Shown: positions 9,368 to 17,902 of the stretch, piece by piece
Layout: each line of letters begins with the position of its first letter
Position numbering within the stretch: the first letter of the stretch is position 1
Assembly: GCA_964489425.1 (NCBI GenBank)
Contig: CAZAYP010000029.1
Span: 1 to 62,314 of the forward strand
Direction of reading: 5' to 3'
Source: CAZAYP01 sp964489425 [NCBI: uncultured Verrucomicrobiota bacterium]
Lineage (GTDB): Bacteria; Verrucomicrobiota; Kiritimatiellia; RZYC01
DNA: 62,314 nt
Translations under genes and position numbers: made by a program
Notes under the pieces: generated by a model
What the model saw: only the letters and a program-made list of their open reading frames with translations
Databases searched by the model: none
Told to the model about the DNA's origin: nothing

Positions 9368-12300
9368 ATGGGTGTGTGGGTAAAAATGGGTCTTGGTTTG
9401 GCTACTATTTTTGGGTCGTTCACGACCCGGTTGGGCAACATCGGCGCCTTGGTCGCCTTGGCAGCGGTTTGGTCCGTTTCATCCCCCTTGGCAGCCACCC
9501 GCTATGTCTCACTGTCCGGCGCCCACGTTTCCCCCTTTGCCAACTGGGCCGACGCCGCCACCAACATCCAGTCCGCGATCAGCGCCAGCACCGCCGGCGA
9601 CCTCGTGCTGGTGACCAACGGCGTGTATGGTGGCGGCGGCAGCAGCGTGTACGGGTCCAAGACCACCAACCGGGTCGCCATCACCAACGCGATCGAAGTG
9701 CGCAGCGTCAACGGCCCGGACCTCACGGTCATCACGGGCCGCGACTTGTATGATCCATTTTGGGCGCGCAACGCGCGCGGCGCGTACGTGGGCAGCAATG
9801 CCCAACTGGTGGGCTTCACCATTACGGGGGGCACGGCGGACGATTCCGGCGGTGGTTTGTGGTGCGAGACCAATGCCGTGGTATCGAACTGCGTGATCAC
9901 GGGCAACACTATCTACGGAGATGATCATGCGGTTTACCGGGGCCGGATTTTCAATTGCCGGATCGTCAGCAACGGCCTGGTTGGCGTGTACGGCGCGCAC
10001 CTTGAAAACTGCACCGTCAGCGATCACGATTCGTATGGCGCCACCACATCGTATCTCTATGGCTGTACTATCGTTGCGAATGGAGACGCATACAGTGGTG
10101 GCGGCGTGGAGGGCAGCGTGCTGATCGGTTGCAAGATCGAAGACAATCTCAATAGTGGCGCCATTGACAGCACGCTCTGGTACTGCAAGGTGTACCGCAA
10201 CGGCGATCCGGGCCAGAACGGCGGCGGCGTGAGAAACTGCCGCGTCTACAACAGCGCCATCATGCATAACCGCGCCCTCTCTGGCGGCGGCGCGAGCGAC
10301 AGCGACCTCTATAATTGCACCGTGTGCTTCAACACCGCCGCCGACTCCGGCGGCGGAGTAGGGACGTATTATCGAACCGATGTGGTCATCCGCAACTGCC
10401 TGATTTTCTACAACACCGCGGCCGTGAACGATAACTATTCCGGCAACCTCACCAACGTTCTCTATACCTGCACCACGCCGCGCCACCCGGCCCTGGGCAA
10501 CATCGCCGAGGAACCCCGCCTGGCCGGCGGGTATTACCTGGCCAGCGACTCGCCCTGCATCGGCGCGGGTGACTACCAGTCCGCCTCGGGCGTGGATATT
10601 GACGGCCAGCCTTGGGCCAATCCGCCGGCCTTGGGCGCCCAGCAACCGGTCGCCGGCGCCGCCACCAGCCCGCTGCTGGTGGCGATCGACAAGAATTATG
10701 CCCAGGTCGCCTGTAACTACCCGGTCACGTTCTTTGCCGATATCGAAGGCCAGGCCACGCGCAGCGTATGGTCGTTCGCCAGCGCCGCGGGCGCTACCAA
10801 TGTCCCCTTGCTCGATCGCAGTTGGGCCGGCACCGGCACGTATGCCGTGACGCTCACGGCGTTCAACGATGCGTTCCCCGGCGGGATCACGGCCACAACC
10901 ACCGTGAGCGTGGTGACGGTGCCGGAACATTTCGTGTCAAAAGGAAGTCAGATTCCGGTATGGCCATACCAATCCTGGGCCACGGCGGCCCAAATTATCC
11001 AGGGCGCGGTTGACGCATGCCAGGTCCCCGGCAGCGTGGTCTGGGTGAGCAACGGCGTGTACGGCATCGGCGGCGAAGCTCCCAACCGCGTGACGCTGAC
11101 CAACGGCGTGGTGCTGCGTAGCGTCAATGGGCCGGATGTGACGACGATTGTCGGCACCCGATTTTCGTCGGAAGAAGTTCGGTGCGTCTATCTCGGGCCG
11201 TATTCCAGGATCAGCGGCTTCACCCTGGCTAACGGTTCCAATTATTGGGGGTCTGGAGGCGGCGCGTTTCTCTATCCTACCGCCGTGATGTCCAACTGCG
11301 TGATCACCAACTGCGTGGCGGAATATGGCGGCGGCGCGTACGGTGGTCGGTTGTTCAATTCTATCCTGGCCGACAATCGCGCCGATCTTGCCGGCGGCGG
11401 CGCCTACGAGTCGGACTTGGTTGATTGTATCCTGCGCGGCAACACCGCTGACACGGGCGGCGGGGCGGCCAACTGCCAACTGACCGATTCCATTCTCCAG
11501 GACAACCGGGCGGAGCGGGATGAGGGCGGCGGCGCCTACGCCAGCGTCCTGACACGTTGCCGCGTGTACGGCAATATGGCCACCAACCACATGCTGGGCG
11601 TGGGCGGCGGGATCTCTGGCGGCGCGGCGGACAACTGCCTGATCTATTCGAATCATGCTTATGAAGGTGGTGGCGCATATGGCAGCACCCTCCGCAACTG
11701 CACGATCGCCCAGAACCTGGCGGGCGCGCGGGGCGGCGGCGTGGCCGGCGACTGGGACAACCCTTTTGATATCTTCAACTGTGTCGTGTATTTCAACCGT
11801 GCGTATTACCGGTTTTACGATAATCACTACGCCTCAGAAAACAGCACAATGGAATATACCTGCACCTGGCCTTGGTTTAAGTCTCCCAATACTGGCATCA
11901 TCACCAATGATCCGCGATTCGTGGATGCCGCGGGGCTGGATTTCCGCCTGCGGCCGGATTCGGCGTGCATTGACCGGGGCATCAATGATGACCTGGGCGA
12001 ACTGGATTTGGATGGCGCGCCGCGGTTGTTCAATGGCACCGTGGACATGGGCGCGTACGAGTTTGCCATGCGCGCGGACATCCGTCTGCTGTTGCAGGGC
12101 CCGTATGACGCGGCTGGCCGGATGCGCCACGACTTGGCGGACGCCGGCCTAATCCCGCGGGCTTCGCCCTATGCCGCGGATCCGCGCGAGGCCGCCCAGG
12201 TGCCCACCAACGCCATCGACTGGGTCCTGGCCCAGTTGCTGGCCACCAACTCGTACAACCTCGTGGCCGCCCGCAGCGCGTTCCTGCGCGCCGACGGCAC

Positions 12301-15300
12301 CGTGATGGACGATGCCGGCTTGCCCGGCGTGCGCCTGGACGCGCCCCGGGGCAACTATTACCTGCTGGTGCAGCACCGCAACCACCTGGCGGCCATGTCG
12401 GCCGCGCCCGTGGCGTTCACCAATCCGGCCGTCAGCTACAACTTTACCGTGGCCGCTGACCGTTACCTGGGTGGCACGAGCGCGGCCTTGGAAGTCGCGC
12501 CGGGCGCCTGGGCCCTGCCCGCGGCCGACGCGGACGCCGAGGGCGCGGTGACGTTCGCCGACGCGGATGTCTGCGCCCAGATGGCCGGCCGTGCCGGTTA
12601 CTGGTGCGCGGATTTCGATTTGGACGGCCTGGCCGGCGCCACACCGGACCAGGGCCTGGCAACCACCAACCAGGGCTGGCGTTCCGGCGCGCCCAACCCG
12701 GCCGTGGCCCTGGCACCGCCGCTCAAGGTCGCGCCCCCGCGCAAAACACTGCTGCCGGCCGGCGCGTGCGCTTTCAGCGCCACGACCACCAACCCGGTCA
12801 CGTGGTATTACCTGCAGCCGTTCAGCGGCGGTTCCCTTACCACCACCGGCGCCCAGGCCGCCCTGTTCCAGGCCGGGCCCACCTCAGGCTGCATCGACGT
12901 GGTCGAGGCGTGGGACGGCGGCAACGGGTTTGGCCGCGCTCCGGTGAACATCATCAGCGCCTCCAACGTGGCCGTGGCCGGCAAGGCCGTGGTGGTGGCC
13001 GGCTGGGCCGGCGCCTCCGACCCGCTCTGGCCGGTGACCGATTACCTGGCCCAGAACGCCTTCGACCTGCTCGCCTACCGCGGGTTCGCGCCGGAAAATG
13101 TCGAGTACCTGAGCGCCGTGTCCAACCAGGCGCGCGGGATCGACCGGCTGGCCACGCTCGCCAACGTGCGCTGGGCCTTCACCAACTGGGTCAATGCCGC
13201 CAACAAGCTGTTCGTGTACCTGGTGGACCACGGCACCGACTCGGGCGGCCTGGGCTATTTCCGCTTGAATGGCGGCGAAACCCTGCCGGCCGCCACGCTC
13301 GACCAGTGGCTCGACGACCTCCAGAACCGCTACCAGACCGAGGTAACAGTGGTGATCGACTGCTGCTATTCCGGCAGCCTGCTGGACGAGCTGTCCTACA
13401 CCGGCGCCGCCCGCCGCGTGGTGCTGGCCGCCACGGGCACGAACGAGCCGGCCTACTTTGCGGCCAGTGGGCTGATGAGTTTCTCGGACGTCTTTTTCGG
13501 CGGCATTCAGACCGGGCTCGACATCGCCGCGGCCTTTCGCGCCGCCATGGCGGCCATGGCCGGGTACCAGACACCAACGTACTATGACAACGCCGGCGGC
13601 CACGCCGCCGATGGCCTTTACCTGGGCCCGAGCTACATCGCCGGCCGCGACCTGCCGCAGGTCGGCCTGGTCAACGGCCAGCAGCTCCTGGGCGGCGACA
13701 CGGCCGCCGACCTGTGGGCCGCGGACGTCGCGTCGGCCTACGGGGTCGACCGTGTCTGGTGCATGGTCATCCCGCCCGGCCACAACCCCACCAACGCGTC
13801 CCAACCCGTGCAGGATTTGCCGGAAGTGGAGCTGGCGTTCAGCAACCGCACCGGCCGCTACGAGGGCCGGTTCGAGGGCTTCAGCCAGGCCGGCACCTAC
13901 CGCATCCGCTATTATGCCCGGGACATCTGGGGCAGCGTATCCCTGCCGCGCGAGAGCTACGTGGTCCAGCAGGGTTACGACGAGCGCCTGGTCATCGTGG
14001 CTGGCGGCCCGACCAACGCGCCCGGCTGGCAGGCCGTCAACACCCTGGCCAACTACGCCTACCAGACCGCCTGTCGCCGCCTGCTGGCGCCGGAACGGAT
14101 TTTCTACCTCGGCGCATCGCCCGGCTGGGACCCGGACCATGACGGCACGCCCGACGTGGATGCGGAACCCACCCTGGCCAACTTGGAACAGGCCATCCTC
14201 GCCTGGGCCGGCAGCACCAACTTCGGCGGGCCGGTCGATCGTTTGACTGTATACCTGGTGGGGGTATCCACCAACAGCACGCTCACGCTCAACGAACAGG
14301 AGAACCTGTCCCCGCACCAACTGGCGGTCTGGCTCAACACATTCCAGGACACAAACCGCGCCGTGAACGTGGTGATCGAATGCACCGGCGCCGGCGCTTT
14401 CGTCCCGGCCTTGCGCTGCGACCCGGCCTGGGATCGCGTGGTGATCGCCGGCTGCGCCTCCAACCAGCCGGCCGTGTGGGCGGGCGACGGCCTAGTCAGC
14501 TTCTCGGCCTTCTGGCTCGGCCAGGTGGCCCAGGGCGCCAGCCTGGGCGACGCCTTCACCGCGGCGCAGCGCACCGTGCGCCGCGCCAGTGGCCCCGTGC
14601 GCCAGGCCCCGGAAATTGACGACAACGATAACGGCCGTCCCAACGAGAAGAACCTCGACGGCCAGCTGGCCCGCACCCGCTACCTGGGCGCCGCCTTCCG
14701 CACCGGCGCCGAGCAGCCGGTGATCGGCACGGTCATGCCCGACACCGCCCTGCCCGCGCCGGGCACCAACCTGGTGCTGTGGGCGGCCGACGTGACCGCC
14801 GCCGCCGGCATCTCCAACGCCTGGTGCGTGCTCACCCCGCCGGATTACGACGGCACCAACGACCTGCCGGAAGTTCCGCTCGCCTGGAGCACCAACCAAT
14901 CCCGCTACGAGGCCGACTACGCCGGGTGGTCCGCCACCGGCGCCTACACCGTGACCTTCTTCGCCCGCGACAACGAAGGCCAGGTCTCGTTCCCGGTCCA
15001 GGCCCTGGTGGTCACGCCGGACATGTACGAGCCGGACAATACCAATATTGACGCCACCTCCTACAGCGCATACCAGCAACACACGTTCCATCTGAGCAAC
15101 GATGTGGACTGGGTCAAATTTTATGCGCTGTCAAATCTCGCCTACGAAATACATGCCGGGAACGTGAGCACCAACACCGACATCGTATTGGATTTGTACG
15201 GCATGCTGCCCGACGGAACGCTCACTAACCTGGACCACATGGATGACGGCGGCAAGGGCGTTGACGAGTACATGGCCCTGGATTTCCCGGCGCCGGGCTT

Positions 15301-16492
15301 CTACTACATCCGCGTCAGTGAGTTCATGGATGGGCCTTGGACTCCCGGCGCCTATGATTTTGAGATTACCATCCCCACCGCCGGAGACAATCCTCTGGTG
15401 GTAATGGTGCTTAATCTGTGCACGGGCGGCGCGTTGCCAAGCGCGCAAGTCCGCGTGGATGGTGTAACGCATCCCTTGTCGCAGGACGGCCTGTCGTGGA
15501 GCGATAGTTATCCCGTGGGCAGTCACCATACAGTGCAGGCGCTCGGTACGCCGTCCGGGTTCCGTTGCGTATCAGGGAATCCCCAAACCACAACCATCTC
15601 GGCCGGCAACCGGTGGACCCAAGTAGATTTCTTTTACTTGCCTTTTGTGACGCTGGCGGGATATGTCCGGGATGCCTATACAGGCGTCGGTCTGGCGGGT
15701 GTGCAACTCAAGTTTGTTGCCGTACGAATGTTTAAACAGCCGGTTTGGGATGACGACACGGAGGCGGATGGGCAGTTGCCCGCAGCGACAGAATGGCCCA
15801 TCACCTATGGCCCGTTGACATTGCATAAAGACGGGTATGTTGACCGGACATTCAACAATCCATGGTCAAGCGCCACCCCGGGGTCCGTCGTAAACATGGG
15901 CACTATCGCCCTGACGCCGCTGGTCATCCCGGATCCGCCGGTGATCCAGGCGCAACCGTCCGGCGCCACCGTGCCGCCGGGCCATGCGGTCAACTTCTCG
16001 GTGACCGCCAGCGGCACGCCCCCGCTCTGCTACCAGTGGTACAAGACCAGCCTGGCGCTGGCCGGGGCCACCGGCGCCACTTACTCGATCGCCTCGGCCG
16101 CTGGCGCGGATACAGGCGACTACTGGGCCCTGGTCACCAACTTCATGGGCGCCGCCACCAGCGCCGTGGCGCACCTGACCGTGGTGACCAACAACGAGCC
16201 GGTAATCATCGAGCAGCCCCGCAGCCAGTCCATGAACCTGGGCGGCCGCGCCTCCTTCAGCGTGCTGGCCGCCGGCGCGGCGCCGCTCTCCTACCGTTGG
16301 TACAAGGACACCATGCCTGTCACGGGCGCCACGCAGGCGGATTTGGTGATCGACCCGGTCAAGGCCGATGACGGCGGCTTATACCGCGTCAGCATCAGCA
16401 ATGCCTGGGGCCAGGCCTTGAGCGACCCCGCCCAGTTGCAAATCCTGAACTACAAGCCGGCACTGCCGTTCCTCTTTTTGCTGCTGCAATAG
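9368..16492 (+). CDS. Giant secreted protein: two beta-helices, tandem caspase-like peptidase domains, PPC and two Ig-like domains
   Basis: 2,374 residues. After a signal peptide (about 1-43) come beta-helix 1 (about 46-428), a PKD-like segment (about 438-518) and beta-helix 2 (about 521-898). A clan-CD caspase-like domain follows with a VDHG His1288 and a DCCYSG Cys1333, the His-Cys dyad pattern of C11/C13/C14 peptidases. A second copy of the same domain (about 1540-1780) has VGVS and ECTGAG instead, so it should be inactive. Then come a pre-peptidase C-terminal (PPC) domain (about 1887-2000), a carboxypeptidase-regulatory-like segment, and two Ig-like domains (from about 2194) with YQWYK and YRWYK cores. 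The protein ends in YKPALPFLFLLLQ. The ribosome site before the ATG is weak. A surface or secreted protease with a non-catalytic second domain is the best reading; the substrate is unknown. Confidence 0.85.
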   Translation: MGVWVKMGLGLATIFGSFTTRLGNIGALVALAAVWSVSSPLAATRYVSLSGAHVSPFANWADAATNIQSAISASTAGDLVLVTNGVYGGGGSSVYGSKTTNRVAITNAIEVRSVNGPDLTVITGRDLYDPFWARNARGAYVGSNAQLVGFTITGGTADDSGGGLWCETNAVVSNCVITGNTIYGDDHAVYRGRIFNCRIVSNGLVGVYGAHLENCTVSDHDSYGATTSYLYGCTIVANGDAYSGGGVEGSVLIGCKIEDNLNSGAIDSTLWYCKVYRNGDPGQNGGGVRNCRVYNSAIMHNRALSGGGASDSDLYNCTVCFNTAADSGGGVGTYYRTDVVIRNCLIFYNTAAVNDNYSGNLTNVLYTCTTPRHPALGNIAEEPRLAGGYYLASDSPCIGAGDYQSASGVDIDGQPWANPPALGAQQPVAGAATSPLLVAIDKNYAQVACNYPVTFFADIEGQATRSVWSFASAAGATNVPLLDRSWAGTGTYAVTLTAFNDAFPGGITATTTVSVVTVPEHFVSKGSQIPVWPYQSWATAAQIIQGAVDACQVPGSVVWVSNGVYGIGGEAPNRVTLTNGVVLRSVNGPDVTTIVGTRFSSEEVRCVYLGPYSRISGFTLANGSNYWGSGGGAFLYPTAVMSNCVITNCVAEYGGGAYGGRLFNSILADNRADLAGGGAYESDLVDCILRGNTADTGGGAANCQLTDSILQDNRAERDEGGGAYASVLTRCRVYGNMATNHMLGVGGGISGGAADNCLIYSNHAYEGGGAYGSTLRNCTIAQNLAGARGGGVAGDWDNPFDIFNCVVYFNRAYYRFYDNHYASENSTMEYTCTWPWFKSPNTGIITNDPRFVDAAGLDFRLRPDSACIDRGINDDLGELDLDGAPRLFNGTVDMGAYEFAMRADIRLLLQGPYDAAGRMRHDLADAGLIPRASPYAADPREAAQVPTNAIDWVLAQLLATNSYNLVAARSAFLRADGTVMDDAGLPGVRLDAPRGNYYLLVQHRNHLAAMSAAPVAFTNPAVSYNFTVAADRYLGGTSAALEVAPGAWALPAADADAEGAVTFADADVCAQMAGRAGYWCADFDLDGLAGATPDQGLATTNQGWRSGAPNPAVALAPPLKVAPPRKTLLPAGACAFSATTTNPVTWYYLQPFSGGSLTTTGAQAALFQAGPTSGCIDVVEAWDGGNGFGRAPVNIISASNVAVAGKAVVVAGWAGASDPLWPVTDYLAQNAFDLLAYRGFAPENVEYLSAVSNQARGIDRLATLANVRWAFTNWVNAANKLFVYLVDHGTDSGGLGYFRLNGGETLPAATLDQWLDDLQNRYQTEVTVVIDCCYSGSLLDELSYTGAARRVVLAATGTNEPAYFAASGLMSFSDVFFGGIQTGLDIAAAFRAAMAAMAGYQTPTYYDNAGGHAADGLYLGPSYIAGRDLPQVGLVNGQQLLGGDTAADLWAADVASAYGVDRVWCMVIPPGHNPTNASQPVQDLPEVELAFSNRTGRYEGRFEGFSQAGTYRIRYYARDIWGSVSLPRESYVVQQGYDERLVIVAGGPTNAPGWQAVNTLANYAYQTACRRLLAPERIFYLGASPGWDPDHDGTPDVDAEPTLANLEQAILAWAGSTNFGGPVDRLTVYLVGVSTNSTLTLNEQENLSPHQLAVWLNTFQDTNRAVNVVIECTGAGAFVPALRCDPAWDRVVIAGCASNQPAVWAGDGLVSFSAFWLGQVAQGASLGDAFTAAQRTVRRASGPVRQAPEIDDNDNGRPNEKNLDGQLARTRYLGAAFRTGAEQPVIGTVMPDTALPAPGTNLVLWAADVTAAAGISNAWCVLTPPDYDGTNDLPEVPLAWSTNQSRYEADYAGWSATGAYTVTFFARDNEGQVSFPVQALVVTPDMYEPDNTNIDATSYSAYQQHTFHLSNDVDWVKFYALSNLAYEIHAGNVSTNTDIVLDLYGMLPDGTLTNLDHMDDGGKGVDEYMALDFPAPGFYYIRVSEFMDGPWTPGAYDFEITIPTAGDNPLVVMVLNLCTGGALPSAQVRVDGVTHPLSQDGLSWSDSYPVGSHHTVQALGTPSGFRCVSGNPQTTTISAGNRWTQVDFFYLPFVTLAGYVRDAYTGVGLAGVQLKFVAVRMFKQPVWDDDTEADGQLPAATEWPITYGPLTLHKDGYVDRTFNNPWSSATPGSVVNMGTIALTPLVIPDPPVIQAQPSGATVPPGHAVNFSVTASGTPPLCYQWYKTSLALAGATGATYSIASAAGADTGDYWALVTNFMGAATSAVAHLTVVTNNEPVIIEQPRSQSMNLGGRASFSVLAAGAAPLSYRWYKDTMPVTGATQADLVIDPVKADDGGLYRVSISNAWGQALSDPAQLQILNYKPALPFLFLLLQ

Positions 16493-16548
16493 CGCGCCAG
16501 CCAGCGCCCATGATGCATTGCAAGCGCCAGTGGAGGAGCCTGGAAGGT

Positions 16549-17034
16549 TCAGGCTTGGAGCAGAATCCCGGGCGTGGCGGCCGGAGCAGCGCCCAGTTGC
16601 GGGAAGAGCCGGCCAGCAACCCCGTCGATCAATGCGGACCGGGCATCCGCGTCCGCGGTGCCCAGGGCCTGGTCCTGCAGCCGGCTGAACAGGGATTTCA
16701 GGTGCGGCACGAGCTTGGCGGACGCCCCGCGGCTGTCACGAACGGCCTGGAGCAGGCCGTTCAGCAACTGGTCCAGCAGGCCAGGCGCGGCCGGGGCTGA
16801 CTCCGCAGCCAGTTCGCCGTCGGCCGGGGCCGTGATCGAGACGGCGGCATCTTCCTCGGCCTGGACGTTGAGGTCGTTTTCCAGTTCCGTGTCCACGGCC
16901 TGGATGGTGGCCAGGGCGGCGAAATCGTTGTTGCGGGCCATGGCCTCGTCGCTGCGGCCGGCCAGGAAATCGGCCATCATGGTGTCCACGAAATATGGAG
17001 CGAAAACACCACTAACCTTGATTGTACCGGGCAT
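16549..17034 (-). CDS. Hypothetical acidic Ala/Leu-rich protein
   Basis: 161 residues, not recognised. The composition (Ala, Leu, Asp, Glu, few Arg) looks like a real soluble helical protein, whereas the antisense frame over the same bases is Ser/Arg/Ala-rich shadow. It begins MPGTIKVSGVFAPYFVDTMM and has an amphipathic central part (LLDQLLNGLLQAVRD, LKSLFSRLQDQALG). There is no signal peptide or known motif, and no clear ribosome site precedes the ATG. It sits alone, converging on the large plus-strand gene and next to transposase debris, so it may be a leftover cargo or a truncated gene. Confidence 0.45.
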   Translation of the reverse strand: MPGTIKVSGVFAPYFVDTMMADFLAGRSDEAMARNNDFAALATIQAVDTELENDLNVQAEEDAAVSITAPADGELAAESAPAAPGLLDQLLNGLLQAVRDSRGASAKLVPHLKSLFSRLQDQALGTADADARSALIDGVAGRLFPQLGAAPAATPGILLQA

Positions 17035-17102
17035 TTTACATGGCGCAACGTCCAGAAACGCCTAGCGGCCGCTATTGGCTCAAGAAGGGCGGGGCGGTCT
17101 TG

Positions 17103-17320
17103 AACCTAAATTCAGCATTTGAATTAACTACGAAACACGCGAATAACGCGAAACTCGTTGCCGCAGAAAGAGGAACGGGCGAACAAGCTGAGAATAACAT
17201 CGTTCACCTGTTGGGTGCAGGAAGAATTCGGGCCATTACCGTACATATTTAGCAGAGAGTCAACGGGATGCATTCGCGTAATTCGCGTGTTTCGTAGTTC
17301 ATCTGCTCTTTCTAGGTTTA
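17103..17320. repeat. Inverted pair of a dispersed repeat (family A)
   Basis: The left arm (about 17103-17150) carries AACTACGAAACACGCGAATA followed by ACGCGAA. The right arm (17251-17320) is the same element reversed, ending with CTAGGTTTA, which matches the left arm's leading AACCTA. The right arm is also nearly identical, in reverse, to 62187-62245 at the far end of the window. The spacer of about 100 bases codes for nothing recognisable. Confidence 0.8.
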
Positions 17321-17334
17321 AGGCGCTGTGTGAC

Positions 17335-17650
17335 CTGGCGCTTCCCGCCGGAAGCCGGGTGAACGTCCGGGTAACGGACGAGGCCCGGCTGGGATTGAAT
17401 GACCCCACCGGCGCTGCTGGGCCGTGCGCGGTCTGCGCGTGGTAAAGCCACGCCAGATAGAATACGAGTGGTGCTATGTCTATAGCGCCCTGGACGTGGT
17501 GGAGGGGGATTCGCAGTTTTAGTTGTTGCCCACGGTGGGATTGGCGTTGACCCACGGCTTTCTGGAGCAACTGGTCGCCACGGACCCGACGGCTTTTCAC
17601 GTGGTGATCGGCGACCAGGCGGGGTTTCATTTTCGTCCGGACGATGCGCG
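17335..17650 (+). pseudogene. IS630-family transposase remnant
   Basis: Two frames together read as the DDE domain of an IS630-type transposase. The first reads VTDEARLGLNDPT. After a frame change near 17411 it reads CWAVRGLRVVKPRQ, YEWCYVYSALDVVEGD and then FHVVIGDQAGFHF. DEAR and GDQAGFH correspond to the acidic-residue motifs of the family (usually DEAR and DGAGWH). An in-frame TAG at 17520-17522 interrupts it. The N-terminal helix-turn-helix and the C-terminal LPPYSPELNPxE part are missing; the latter is cut by the next fragment at about 17650. Inverted repeat family A lies immediately upstream. It is inactive. Confidence 0.75.
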
Positions 17651-17883
17651 CGGCGATCCCGATCACCCCCGGCGGCCTGGGGGTGCGCGAGGGGCTCTTC
17701 GCCCAGATGCTGGCCGGGATCGATGTGGCCAGCTACCAGGCCGTGCCGCTGTCGCTGTTGATCTACCTGGCCGGCACCGCCTGGAGCCTGTTCGGCGGCC
17801 TGCTGTTCGTGCTGCACGCCGGCGGCCTCAGCCCGGTGCACCGGGCCGACATCGCGGCCCTGCGGAACGAACAGATGCCATGA
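17644..17883 (+). pseudogene. C-terminal fragment of a flippase-like (LPG_synthase_TM / UPF0104) membrane protein
   Basis: About 79 residues read IPITPGGLGVREGLFAQML, then two hydrophobic stretches with LSLLIYLAGTAWSLFGGLLF. PxxPGGLGxREG and WSLxGG are marks of the last part of lysylphosphatidylglycerol-synthase-type transmembrane proteins, which normally have about 300 residues. The rest of the gene is absent; the fragment joins the IS630 remnant directly at about 17645-17650, so an insertion followed by deletion probably removed the front. Without a start signal or full membrane domain it is unlikely to work. Confidence 0.7.
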
Positions 17884-17902
17884 CCCGGCGCCCCGCGGCG
17901 GA

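Noticed and set aside
16574-17065. 163-codon plus-strand frame opposite the hypothetical acidic protein
   Set aside because: Ser/Arg/Ala-rich with no protein-like pattern; the minus-strand frame has the more natural composition.
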